Of a stretch of 64,000 bases of DNA, positions 1 through 7,696 are shown in pieces (position 1 is the first letter of the stretch; each line of letters begins with the position of its first letter). The DNA is from AVCC01 sp041736255. GTDB taxonomy: Bacteria; Pseudomonadota; Gammaproteobacteria; Burkholderiales; Burkholderiaceae_D. A program made the translations under genes and the position numbers. The notes under the pieces are model-generated. The model saw nothing but the letters and a program-made list of their open reading frames with translations. It ran no database searches and had not been told where the DNA came from. Where the stretch lies: assembly GCA_041736255.1 (NCBI GenBank), contig JBGSTZ010000031.1:1-64000 (forward strand), read 5' to 3'.

Positions 1-559
1 CGACGCCGATGGTGTCGGCGATGTCGATCTCGTCGCAGCCGAGGTCGCGCATCCGGCGCACCACGTCGGCCACTGCGTCGGCCGGCACTTCGCCCTGATA
101 CGGGCAGCCGAACGCGCAACTGATACTGCCGCGCAAGCGCATGCCGTTTTGCTTGGCGGCCAGAGCTACGTCGCGGAAACGCTCGATCGATTCGGCGATC
201 GAACAATTGATATTCTTTTGCGCGAAAGCTTCGGAGGCCGAGCCGAAGATCACCACTTCATCGGCTTTGGCTGCCAGCGCCGCTTCGAAACCTTGCATGT
301 TTGGCGTCAGCACCGAATACACTACGCCCGGTTTGCGCGCGATGCCGGCCATCACTTCGGCCGAGGTCGCCATCTGCGGCACCCATTTGGGCGACACGAA
401 CGAAGCCGCTTCGATGTTGACGAAGCCGGCTTGCGTGAGGCGGTCGATCAGTTCGATCTTGACCCCGGCCGGGATGGTTTCTTTCTCGTTTTGCAAACCG
501 TCGCGCGGACCGACTTCGACGATTTTGACTTGTTGCGGCAAGCTGCTGGATGGATTCAT
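1..559 (-). CDS. mvaB: Hydroxymethylglutaryl-CoA lyase, 3' end beyond window
   Basis: This enzyme cleaves 3-hydroxy-3-methylglutaryl-CoA to acetoacetate and acetyl-CoA, the last step of leucine breakdown (also called liuE). The first 186 codons are visible. They include the catalytic loop VGPRDGLQNE (R19, D20) at the N-terminus and the TIM-barrel strand DEIDIADTIGV at the cut edge. The cysteine loop and metal-binding histidines expected further on lie outside the window. The ATG at 559 has an AAAAGG Shine-Dalgarno. It is the most distal visible gene of the liuB-liuC-bioB-liuD-ghrA direction, 136 bp after ghrA, with a palindromic repeat between them. Family assignment is secure; membership of one transcript is inferred. 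Confidence 0.95.
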   Translation of the reverse strand, partial: MNPSSSLPQQVKIVEVGPRDGLQNEKETIPAGVKIELIDRLTQAGFVNIEAASFVSPKWVPQMATSAEVMAGIARKPGVVYSVLTPNMQGFEAALAAKADEVVIFGSASEAFAQKNINCSIAESIERFRDVALAAKQNGMRLRGSISCAFGCPYQGEVPADAVADVVRRMRDLGCDEIDIADTIGV

Positions 560-603
560 GGCAATACCTTTTTAAAAAATAGCTTGATAGATACAGCAGC
601 CCC

Positions 604-670
604 GTAGGTGCGAATTTATTCGCATTCCTATCTGTTCCATGCGCGCTGATGCGAATAAATTCGCACCTAC
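604..670. repeat. GTAG-headed palindromic repeat pair (family A)
   Basis: Two perfect 22-bp inverted arms (604-625 and 649-670) surround a 23-bp loop. Each arm starts or ends with GTAG/CTAC and itself contains a small palindrome (TGCGAA...TTCGCA). This matches the layout of paired REP elements (BIME). It lies between ghrA and mvaB and could also form a long RNA hairpin in a read-through transcript. Confidence 0.8.
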
Positions 671-695
671 AACGTCATTGTGGCCGTCTCATTGC

Positions 696-1637
696 TTAAT
701 ACCCTTTGCTTCGATCGACGATGCCGGCAATAGGTTCGCCGCGCTCCAGCGCCCGGATTTTTTCGGCGATCTGACGGATGCTTTCTTCGCGCAGGGTCAT
801 CGCGGCGATGTGCGGCGTGATGCTGATGCGTGGTTCCTGCCAGAACGGGTGTTGCGGCGGCAGCGGTTCGGTGCGGAACACATCGAGCGTGGCGCCGGCC
901 AGATGCTCCGACTTGATAAGCGCCAGCAAGTCAGATTCCGCCAGATGCGCGCCGCGAGCGACGTTGATCAGGTACGCGCCCCTGGGCAGCTGTTCCAGCC
1001 TGCTGCGGTTCAGGATGTGCGTGGTATCAGCAGTCAGCGGCAAGATGCAGACCAGCACTTGCGTTCCCTGCAAAAACGCATCAAGTTCGTCGTCGCCGGC
1101 AAAACAGGTCATGCCCGGCACCTCTTTTCTGCTGCGGCTCCAGCCGCGCAGTGGGAAATCAAAATGCTGCAGCGCTGCGGCAATCCGGCCGCCGAGCACG
1201 CCCAAACCGAGGATGCCGACCGTGAAATCCTGCTTGCGGCGCGGCGCCAATGGCTGCCAGACGCCAGCACGTCTTTGTGCCTCATAAGCATCGAAACGGC
1301 GGAAATGGCGCAGAAGGGCATAGCTGACGTATTCCGCCATCTGCACCGCCATGCCGGCATCGTCGAGGCGCACCAGCGGCACGTCCGGCGGCAACGCAGC
1401 GCCCATCTGCAAAATCGCATCGACCCCGGCGCCGAGATTGAATAGCGCTTTCAGATTGGCTTGTCCGGCCAGCATCGCGGCCGGCGGTTGCCAGGCCACG
1501 ATGTAATCGGCCGGCACCACATTTCCCCTGTCCATGCCGTCCTGCCAGACCTGCAGACTGGCCTCGGGCAAGGCTTGCGATAATCCGGCCATCCAGGGTT
1601 GCGGCTTTTTGTCAGGGCTATAAAATAAAATTTGCAT
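696..1637 (-). CDS. ghrA: Glyoxylate/hydroxypyruvate reductase A-type D-2-hydroxyacid dehydrogenase
   Basis: A 313-residue NAD(P)H-dependent D-2-hydroxyacid dehydrogenase, the usual GhrA length. It probably reduces glyoxylate or hydroxypyruvate in the cytoplasm. The Rossmann motif GLGVLG is at residues 144-149, and the catalytic triad reads as R228 (NVARG), E257 (RTEP) and H276 (TPHIA). The ATG at 1637 is the only sensible start. It sits between liuD and mvaB and is separated from each by a palindromic repeat. It has no obvious role in leucine breakdown, so its place in this row may be positional only. The exact substrate cannot be read from sequence. Confidence 0.88.
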   Translation of the reverse strand: MQILFYSPDKKPQPWMAGLSQALPEASLQVWQDGMDRGNVVPADYIVAWQPPAAMLAGQANLKALFNLGAGVDAILQMGAALPPDVPLVRLDDAGMAVQMAEYVSYALLRHFRRFDAYEAQRRAGVWQPLAPRRKQDFTVGILGLGVLGGRIAAALQHFDFPLRGWSRSRKEVPGMTCFAGDDELDAFLQGTQVLVCILPLTADTTHILNRSRLEQLPRGAYLINVARGAHLAESDLLALIKSEHLAGATLDVFRTEPLPPQHPFWQEPRISITPHIAAMTLREESIRQIAEKIRALERGEPIAGIVDRSKGY

Positions 1638-1669
1638 GAAAATATGAAATGAATTGGATGCTGTTTTTT

Positions 1670-1760
1670 GTAGGTTGGGCTAACGCCTCATCAGCCCAAC
1701 ATCGTAGCCGAATATTGTGCGCAGAATGTTGGGCTTCGCTGCGCTCAGCGCCAACCTACG
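1670..1760. repeat. GTAG-headed palindromic repeat (family B)
   Basis: It starts with GTAGGTTGGGC and ends with CCAACCTAC. Inside, GTTGGGCT pairs with AGCCCAAC, and GCCCAACAT (1693-1701) with ATGTTGGGC (1726-1734). A second copy lies at 23374-23457 and a fragment near 59825. It fills the liuD-ghrA gap. Confidence 0.75.
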
Positions 1761-1775
1761 GATGCGTATCAGCGA

Positions 1776-3788
1776 TTATGCAAGCTTGAACGCCAGCAGC
1801 GGCGCACCGTCTGCGACCTGATCGCCAATCGCGTACAAAACTTCTTCGACTACGCCGTCGCCGGGAGCGGCGATGGTGTGCTCCATTTTCATCGCTTCCA
1901 TGATCACCAGCGGTTCGCCTTTTTTGACTTTCTGGCCGGTTTTGACCAGCACCGCCACTACTTTTCCCGGCATCGGCGCGGTCAGGCGGCCGCCATCGAC
2001 TTCCGCTTCGCCGGCATGCGCTAGCGGATCGTTGTAATTGAGCGCAGTGTGCGCACCGCCGGTAAATACGTGGAACACATCGGCGTCGCGCACCACCGAG
2101 CCGCGCACCGTGCGCTGCTCTAGCGTCAGGCTGAAGTCGTTGTCGCCATGCGCGCCCAGCACCGCCTTGACCGAGGCCGGGCCTAGACCGATCTGCCAGC
2201 CGTCGGGCTGATACTCGACGGTCAGCGGCTGCGCTTCTGCATCTTCCAGCGCCGCGTCGGCAAAATGCAGGGTGCGCTGCAAGGCGCTATTCATGCGCCA
2301 GCCGCTGGTGTCACCAAACGGGTCGTTGGCTGCAGACGATTTTTCAGAAGTTACCAAAGCCACTGCTGCCAGCGTCAGCACATCGACTGAGACCGGTGCC
2401 GGCGGCGGAAACAGCGCGTCCGTGTTGCGCTCGATTAATCCGGTATCCAGATCGGCGCTGGAGAACGCCTGGCTTGCGATCAGGCGCTGCAGGAATGGAA
2501 TATTATTGGCGAGGCCGACGATCTGGTATTCGGACAAGGCTTGTGCCATGCGTGCCAGCGCTTCGTTACGGTCTTCGCCCCAAACGATCAGCTTGGCGAT
2601 CATCGGGTCGTAGAACGGCGAGATGATGTCGCCAGCCCGCACGCCGCTGTCGATGCGCACTGCAGCGGGAATAGATTCGCCGCCAAGCGCAAAAGTGACC
2701 GCCGACGGCGTGCGCAAATGTTTGAGGGTGCCGGTCGCCGGCAGAAAGCCTTTTTCCGGATTTTCCGCGTAAATCCGCGCTTCGATCGCGTGACCGTGCA
2801 GCTGCAACTGGTGCTGCAGCAGCGGTAAAGGTTCGCCGGCGGCGACCCGCAATTGCCACTCGACCAGATCGGTGCCGGAGATCATTTCAGTCACCGGATG
2901 CTCGACCTGCAGGCGGGTGTTCATCTCCATGAAGTAGAACGAGCCATCCTGATTGACGATGAATTCGACCGTGCCGGCGCCGACGTAGCCGACCGCTTTT
3001 GCTGCAGCCACTGCAGCTTCGCCCATCGCCGCGCGGCGCTCAAGCGACATGCCGGGGGCCGGCGCTTCTTCCAGCACTTTCTGGTGGCGGCGCTGCACCG
3101 AGCAATCGCGCTCGAACAGATACACGCAATTACCCAAGGTGTCGGCAAACACCTGGATTTCGATATGGCGCGGACGCTGCAGGTATTTCTCGGCCAGCAC
3201 CCGGTCGTCGCCGAAGGAACTGATCGCTTCGCGCTTGCAGGACGCCAATGCAGCCTTGAAATCGCTTGACTTCTCGATCACCCGCATGCCTTTGCCGCCG
3301 CCGCCGGCGCTGGCTTTCAGCAGCACCGGATAGCCCATCTTGTCGGCTTCAGTCTGCAGGAAAGCGGCATCCTGATTGTCGCCGTGATAACCCGGCACCA
3401 ACGGTACATCGGCTTTTTCCATCAGCGTCTTGGCGGCCGATTTGGAACCCATGGCGCGAATGCTGGAGGCCGGCGGGCCGATGAAGACCAGCCCTGCCGT
3501 CACGCAGGCATCGGCAAAATCGCTGTTTTCCGACAGGAATCCATAACCCGGATGGATCGCTTGCGCGCCGGTTGCCAGAGCGACCGCGATGATCTTGTCG
3601 GCGCACAGATAGCTTTCTTTGGCGGCTGCCGGGCCGATGCAGACTGCCTCGTCGCACACCGCGACATGCTTGGCGTTGGCATCGGCCTCCGAATATACCG
3701 CGACAGTTTTGATGCCCATCTTGCGGGCGGTAGCGGCAACACGGCAAGCGATTTCGCCACGGTTGGCAATCAGGATTTTGGTAAACAT
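1776..3788 (-). CDS. liuD: Methylcrotonyl-CoA carboxylase, biotin-carrying alpha subunit
   Basis: 670 residues, full length for an acyl-CoA carboxylase alpha subunit. The N-terminal biotin carboxylase part has the ATP-grasp loop GGGGKG (162-167) and MEMNTRLQVEH (287-297, catalytic R292). The C-terminal biotinyl domain has AMKM with the biotin-accepting K634. With LiuB it carboxylates 3-methylcrotonyl-CoA to 3-methylglutaconyl-CoA using bicarbonate and ATP. The identity as MCC rather than propionyl-CoA or geranyl-CoA carboxylase is inferred from its neighbours liuA, liuB, liuC and mvaB. It starts at ATG 3788, 65 bp after bioB, which makes the cofactor this protein carries. Confidence 0.93.
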   Translation of the reverse strand: MFTKILIANRGEIACRVAATARKMGIKTVAVYSEADANAKHVAVCDEAVCIGPAAAKESYLCADKIIAVALATGAQAIHPGYGFLSENSDFADACVTAGLVFIGPPASSIRAMGSKSAAKTLMEKADVPLVPGYHGDNQDAAFLQTEADKMGYPVLLKASAGGGGKGMRVIEKSSDFKAALASCKREAISSFGDDRVLAEKYLQRPRHIEIQVFADTLGNCVYLFERDCSVQRRHQKVLEEAPAPGMSLERRAAMGEAAVAAAKAVGYVGAGTVEFIVNQDGSFYFMEMNTRLQVEHPVTEMISGTDLVEWQLRVAAGEPLPLLQHQLQLHGHAIEARIYAENPEKGFLPATGTLKHLRTPSAVTFALGGESIPAAVRIDSGVRAGDIISPFYDPMIAKLIVWGEDRNEALARMAQALSEYQIVGLANNIPFLQRLIASQAFSSADLDTGLIERNTDALFPPPAPVSVDVLTLAAVALVTSEKSSAANDPFGDTSGWRMNSALQRTLHFADAALEDAEAQPLTVEYQPDGWQIGLGPASVKAVLGAHGDNDFSLTLEQRTVRGSVVRDADVFHVFTGGAHTALNYNDPLAHAGEAEVDGGRLTAPMPGKVVAVLVKTGQKVKKGEPLVIMEAMKMEHTIAAPGDGVVEEVLYAIGDQVADGAPLLAFKLA

Positions 3789-3853
3789 GTGGATACTTTC
3801 TGGGGTGAGACCGATTAAGGTGGAATTACGTCACGGACAAGAGAATATGGATT

Positions 3854-4882
3854 TCAACCGCCGCAACGCTCTTTCTGCGCTTCGGTCAGGGTCGAGGCAT
3901 GGGTCTTCAAGCCGAGTTTCGCCAGCAGCGCACGGTCGTCTTCGGCTTCCGGGTTGCCGGTTGTGAGCAACTTGTCGCCGTAAAAAATCGAGTTGGCACC
4001 GGCCAAAAAGCACATTGCCTGCACCGCGTCGCCCATCTGACGGCGGCCGGCCGAGAGCCGCACCCGCGCTTTCGGCATCGTGATGCGGGCGACTGCGATG
4101 GTGCGCACGAATTCGAGCGGATCGAGCGGGTCTAGGCCGTGCAGCGGCGTGCCTTCAACTTGCACCAGATGATTCACCGGTACTGATTCCGGATACGGAT
4201 TCAGGTTCGCCAGCTGCGCGATCAGACCGGCGCGCTGCTGGCGCGATTCGCCCATGCCAACGATGCCGCCGCAGCACACTTTCAGCCCCGCATTGCGTAC
4301 CCGTCCCAGTGTATCCAGGCGGTCTTGATATTCCCGCGTGGAAATCACGTTATCGTAAAATTCCGGGGCCGTATCCAAATTGTGGTTGTAATAATCGAGC
4401 CCGGCCTGTTTCAATCGGTCGGCTTGACCGTCTTCCAGCATGCCCAGCGTGGCGCAGGTTTCCAGACCGAGCTCCTTCACGCCGCGTACCATCGCTTCGA
4501 CTTTGTCCATGTCGCGCTCTTTCGGCGAGCGCCAAGCCGCACCCATGCAAAAACGCGTTGCACCGCTGGCTTTTGCTTCGCGTGCGGCATTCAGAACTTC
4601 GTCCAGCTCCAGAATTTTCTTGGCTTCGACGCCAGTGTCGTAACGCGCCGCTTGCGGGCAATAGCTGCAATCTTCCTCGCAGCCGCCGGTTTTGATCGAC
4701 AGCAGCGTCGCCAGTTCGACATCGCCTTCAGGGAAATGGGCGCGGTGGGTTTGCTGCGCCTGGAACATCAGGTCATTGAACGGCAGCTCGAATAACGCCA
4801 ACACGTCGGCCTGCGGCCAGGTGGCGTCCGCTGCCAGCGTGATGGCGGGTGCGGCAGGATGAAACGAAACGGCATGTGACAT
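3854..4882 (-). CDS. bioB: Biotin synthase
   Basis: A 342-residue radical SAM enzyme that inserts sulfur into dethiobiotin. The [4Fe-4S]/SAM motif is GGCEEDCSYCPQ, with cysteines 68, 72 and 75. Length and motif are typical for BioB. No bioA, bioD or bioF is nearby. The gene sits between liuC and liuD, both in the same orientation, so biotin synthesis appears coupled to the biotin-dependent MCC. The promoter is not obvious. The 188-bp upstream gap contains a GTCCACGAA-type inverted repeat. Confidence 0.97.
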   Translation of the reverse strand: MSHAVSFHPAAPAITLAADATWPQADVLALFELPFNDLMFQAQQTHRAHFPEGDVELATLLSIKTGGCEEDCSYCPQAARYDTGVEAKKILELDEVLNAAREAKASGATRFCMGAAWRSPKERDMDKVEAMVRGVKELGLETCATLGMLEDGQADRLKQAGLDYYNHNLDTAPEFYDNVISTREYQDRLDTLGRVRNAGLKVCCGGIVGMGESRQQRAGLIAQLANLNPYPESVPVNHLVQVEGTPLHGLDPLDPLEFVRTIAVARITMPKARVRLSAGRRQMGDAVQAMCFLAGANSIFYGDKLLTTGNPEAEDDRALLAKLGLKTHASTLTEAQKERCGG

Positions 4883-4950
4883 AAACGGAATCCTTTGGTT
4901 TTAATGTGATGGATTGCTATGCACTGTGCACGCAAAACATAAAAAGCATT

Positions 4951-5040
4951 GTCCACGAAAGACACGAAAAAGCACGAAAAAATGCATGACATCAGCATCG
5001 CAGAGAGGGTTTGTTCGTGGCTTTCGTGTTTTTCGTGGAC
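4951..5040. repeat. GTCCACGAA inverted repeat (family D, copy 1)
   Basis: The left arm from 4951 carries CACGAAA-type units every 9 bp or so. The right arm (about 5014-5040) is its inverse and ends TTTTTCGTGGAC. Related copies lie at 15486-15559 and 58030-58099. It sits between liuC and bioB. Unlike the other repeats it lacks the GTAG head. Confidence 0.75.
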
Positions 5041-5070
5041 TGCATTTTTGCACTTAAATTTTAAACAGGG

Positions 5071-5856
5071 CTAGATTAACCACGCTGGCTTGCGCTTCTC
5101 GAGAAAGGCGCTGACGCCTTCGCGCCCTTCATCGGAGGCGCGGATCTGGGCGATGCCTTCGACGGTGTCGGCGATCAGGATGCTGCTGATCGACTTGCCG
5201 CCGACTTCGCGCACCAGGCGCTTCGCCTGCCGCACCGCGTTCGGGCTGTTGTTTACCAGCGCCTTGACGATGCCGGCCAATGTGGCATCCAGCGCATGCG
5301 GCGCCACTACTTCCTGCACCAGACCGATGCGCAGCGCTTCGGCGGAGGTAAACCGTTCGGCGGTGAGGAAGTAGCGGCGCGCCGCGTTCTCGCCCATGGC
5401 CTTGATGACGTAAGGCGAGATGGTGGCCGGAATCAGCCCCAGCTTGACTTCGGATAGGCAGAAATTGGCTTCGTCCACCGTCACCGCGATATCGCAAGCA
5501 GCCATCAACCCCATGCCGCCGGCATAGCAATCGCCCTGTACACGCGCCACTATCGGCTGCGGACATTCGTAAATGGTGCGCAACATTTTTGCCAGCTGCG
5601 CCGCATCCGCACGGTTTTCTTCCAGCGTGTAGTCGGCCATCTTGCGCATCCAGTTCAGGTCGGCGCCGGCGCAAAAGGCCGGACCGCGCGCCCCCAGCAC
5701 CACCGCACGAATGCTGCTATCGGCGCTAATTTCAAGGAAAGCCTGGGTGATTTCGGCAATCATGATTTCGTTAAAGGCATTGCGCACTTCAGGGCGGTTC
5801 AGGATCACCGACGCGGTGTGGCTGTCGCGTTGCAGTTCTATAGTTTGAAAGTTCAT
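5071..5856 (-). CDS. liuC: Methylglutaconyl-CoA hydratase (enoyl-CoA hydratase family)
   Basis: A 261-residue crotonase-fold protein that would hydrate 3-methylglutaconyl-CoA to HMG-CoA between MCC and the lyase. The oxyanion-hole segments are FCAGADL (61-67) and YAGGMGL (111-117). E136 in SEVKLG matches the second crotonase glutamate. The first one (GGxxE) is replaced by Gly, which I recall as common in bacterial LiuC proteins. I chose ATG 5856, which is 2 bp after the liuB stop and indicates translational coupling. The open frame continues upstream through liuB, but that extension is antiparallel-type noise without homology. The function rests on context plus family. Confidence 0.9.
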   Translation of the reverse strand: MNFQTIELQRDSHTASVILNRPEVRNAFNEIMIAEITQAFLEISADSSIRAVVLGARGPAFCAGADLNWMRKMADYTLEENRADAAQLAKMLRTIYECPQPIVARVQGDCYAGGMGLMAACDIAVTVDEANFCLSEVKLGLIPATISPYVIKAMGENAARRYFLTAERFTSAEALRIGLVQEVVAPHALDATLAGIVKALVNNSPNAVRQAKRLVREVGGKSISSILIADTVEGIAQIRASDEGREGVSAFLEKRKPAWLI

Positions 5857-5858
5857 GG

Positions 5859-7466
5859 TCACATCCTGAATAAGCCAAATTTGGTGTCGGGAATCGGTGC
5901 ATTCAAAGCCGCTGAGAGTCCTAGTCCCAGCACCATGCGGGTATCGGCTGGATCGATCACGCCGTCGTCCCACAGACGGGCGCTGGCGTAATACGGGTGG
6001 CCCTGATGTTCGTATTGCTCCTTGATCGGCTGCTTGAACGTGGCTTCTTCTTCCGCGCTCCATGCGCCGCCTTTGAGTTCGATGCCGTCGCGCTTGACCG
6101 TGGCCAGCACACCTGCCGCCTGATCGCCGCCCATCACCGAAATCCTGGCATTCGGCCACATCCACAAAAAGCGCGGTGAGAATGCACGGCCGCACATGCC
6201 GTAATTGCCAGCGCCGAAGCTGCCGCCGATGATCACGGTGAATTTCGGCACGGCGGCGGTAGCCACCGCGGTCACCATCTTGGCGCCGTTGCGGGCGATG
6301 CCTTCGTTTTCGTACTTGCGCCCGACCATGAAGCCGGTGATGTTTTGCAGGAATACCAGCGGAATCTTGCGCTGGCAGCACAGTTCGATGAAATGGGTGC
6401 CTTTCAGCGCCGATTCCGAAAACAGGATGCCGTTGTTGGCGATGATGCCGACCGGCATGCCGTGGATGTGGGCGAAACCACATACCAGCGTGGTGCCGTA
6501 GCGCGCCTTGAATTCGTCGAAATCGCTGCTGTCTACGATGCGGGCGATCACTTCGCGCACGTCGAATGGTTTGCGGGTATCGGTCGGGATCACGCCGTAC
6601 AGCTCGTGCGCGGCAAACTTCGGCTCAGCCGGTTCGCGCAATGCCGTTTCGTGCTTTTTCTGACGGTTCAGGTTGGAGACGATAGTGCGCGCGATCGACA
6701 GCGCGTGCATGTCGTTTTGCGCCAGATGATCGACCACGCCCGACAGCCGCGTATGCACGTCGGCGCCGCCCAGGTCTTCGGCCGTGACGACCTCACCGGT
6801 GGCGGCCTTCACCAGCGGCGGGCCGCCAAGGAAAATCGTACCCTGATCCTTGACGATGATCGATTCGTCGCTCATCGCCGGCACATACGCGCCGCCGGCG
6901 GTGCAGGAACCCATCACCACCGCGATTTGCGGGATGCCCTGGGCCGACAGATTGGCCTGGTTGTAGAAGATGCGGCCGAAATGGTCGCGGTCCGGAAACA
7001 CGTCGTCCTGGTTCGGCAGATTGGCGCCGCCGGAATCGACCAGGTAGATGCACGGCAATTTGTTCTGTTCTGCGATTTCCTGCGCGCGCAGATGCTTTTT
7101 GACCGTCATCGGGTAATAGGTGCCGCCCTTGACGGTGGCGTCGTTGCAGACGATCACGCATTCCTGCCCAGCCACGCGGCCGATACCGGTGATCACGCCG
7201 GCTGCCGGCGCTGCGTTGTGGTACATGTCGAACGCGGCCAGTTGCGAGAACTCCAGAAACGGCGTGCCCGGATCGAGTAGCATCTGGACCCGGTCGCGCG
7301 GCAGCAATTTGCCGCGGGCGACGTGCTTCTTGCGTGCGGCGTCGCCACCGCCTTCTGCAATCTTGGCGACCTTGGCTTTGAGGTCATCGACGATGATCTG
7401 CATCGCGGCCACATTGGCCTTGAAATCATCCGAGCGGGTATTCAGTGTGCTTGTCAGTTGGGGCAT
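5859..7466 (-). CDS. liuB: Methylcrotonyl-CoA carboxylase, carboxyltransferase beta subunit
   Basis: 535 residues, typical for MCC beta. It contains N- and C-terminal carboxyltransferase (crotonase-like) halves. Glycine-rich CoA/biotin-binding stretches are visible, for example GSCTAGGAYVPAM in the N half and GGSFGAGNYGMCGRAF in the C half. It transfers the carboxyl group from LiuD-bound biotin to methylcrotonyl-CoA. The gene leads the visible liuB-liuC-bioB-liuD series. The 230-bp upstream region carries GTAG-type repeats and a 45-bp element shared with the thiolase gene (7565-7609). Confidence 0.95.
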   Translation of the reverse strand: MPQLTSTLNTRSDDFKANVAAMQIIVDDLKAKVAKIAEGGGDAARKKHVARGKLLPRDRVQMLLDPGTPFLEFSQLAAFDMYHNAAPAAGVITGIGRVAGQECVIVCNDATVKGGTYYPMTVKKHLRAQEIAEQNKLPCIYLVDSGGANLPNQDDVFPDRDHFGRIFYNQANLSAQGIPQIAVVMGSCTAGGAYVPAMSDESIIVKDQGTIFLGGPPLVKAATGEVVTAEDLGGADVHTRLSGVVDHLAQNDMHALSIARTIVSNLNRQKKHETALREPAEPKFAAHELYGVIPTDTRKPFDVREVIARIVDSSDFDEFKARYGTTLVCGFAHIHGMPVGIIANNGILFSESALKGTHFIELCCQRKIPLVFLQNITGFMVGRKYENEGIARNGAKMVTAVATAAVPKFTVIIGGSFGAGNYGMCGRAFSPRFLWMWPNARISVMGGDQAAGVLATVKRDGIELKGGAWSAEEEATFKQPIKEQYEHQGHPYYASARLWDDGVIDPADTRMVLGLGLSAALNAPIPDTKFGLFRM

Positions 7467-7510
7467 TGCCGCATCCTTTTTTTATGTCTCTTGTGTTGTA
7501 ACTATTCAGC

Positions 7511-7539
7511 ACGTAGCGCGGGTTACACCCACCCTACAT
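7511..7539. repeat. Half copy of family C palindromic repeat
   Basis: A single arm reading ACGTAGCGCGGGTTACACCC then ACCCTAC. It resembles the right arm of the complete element at 7629-7692. It lies in the liuB leader, between liuB and the shared upstream element. Confidence 0.5.
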
Positions 7540-7564
7540 TACTAGGCATTGTATAAATTGATAC

Positions 7565-7609
7565 CGCAATAAATATATGCGGAAATAGCATCATTTTTTG
7601 GCATACCCC
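7565..7609 (-). promoter_or_regulatory. 45-bp upstream element shared with thiolase gene
   Basis: Read on the minus strand this begins GGGGTATGCC and ends TTTATTGCG. The 45 bp align without a gap to 13493-13537, with about 35 identities. Both copies precede minus-strand acyl-CoA genes, 98 bp before liuB here. It is A+T-rich in its second half and could hold a promoter or activator site. The factor is unknown. Confidence 0.5.
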
Positions 7610-7628
7610 TATATTTGAAACGTAGGGC

Positions 7629-7692
7629 TGTAGGGCGGGTGCAACCCGCATTTTGCATGCGATCAAACAGCGCGGGTTACACCCGCCCTACG
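7629..7692. repeat. GTAG-headed palindromic repeat pair (family C)
   Basis: Arms 7630-7649 and 7672-7691 are inverse to each other with one mismatch. Each arm is GTAG plus a hairpin GCGGGT-GCA-ACCCGC. It lies directly downstream of the acyl-CoA synthetase stop codon, so it may act as a transcript end. Confidence 0.8.
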
Positions 7693-7696
7693 TGAA

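Noticed and set aside
639..1445. A 268-codon open frame on the plus strand
   Set aside because: It is the mirror of ghrA, has the unusual His/Arg/Gln-rich make-up of antisense frames in G+C-rich DNA, and shows no family motif.
5071..6483. A single 470-codon protein spanning liuC and part of liuB
   Set aside because: The upper half is an out-of-frame reading of liuB. The crotonase domain begins at the ATG at 5856, so only 5071-5856 is a gene.
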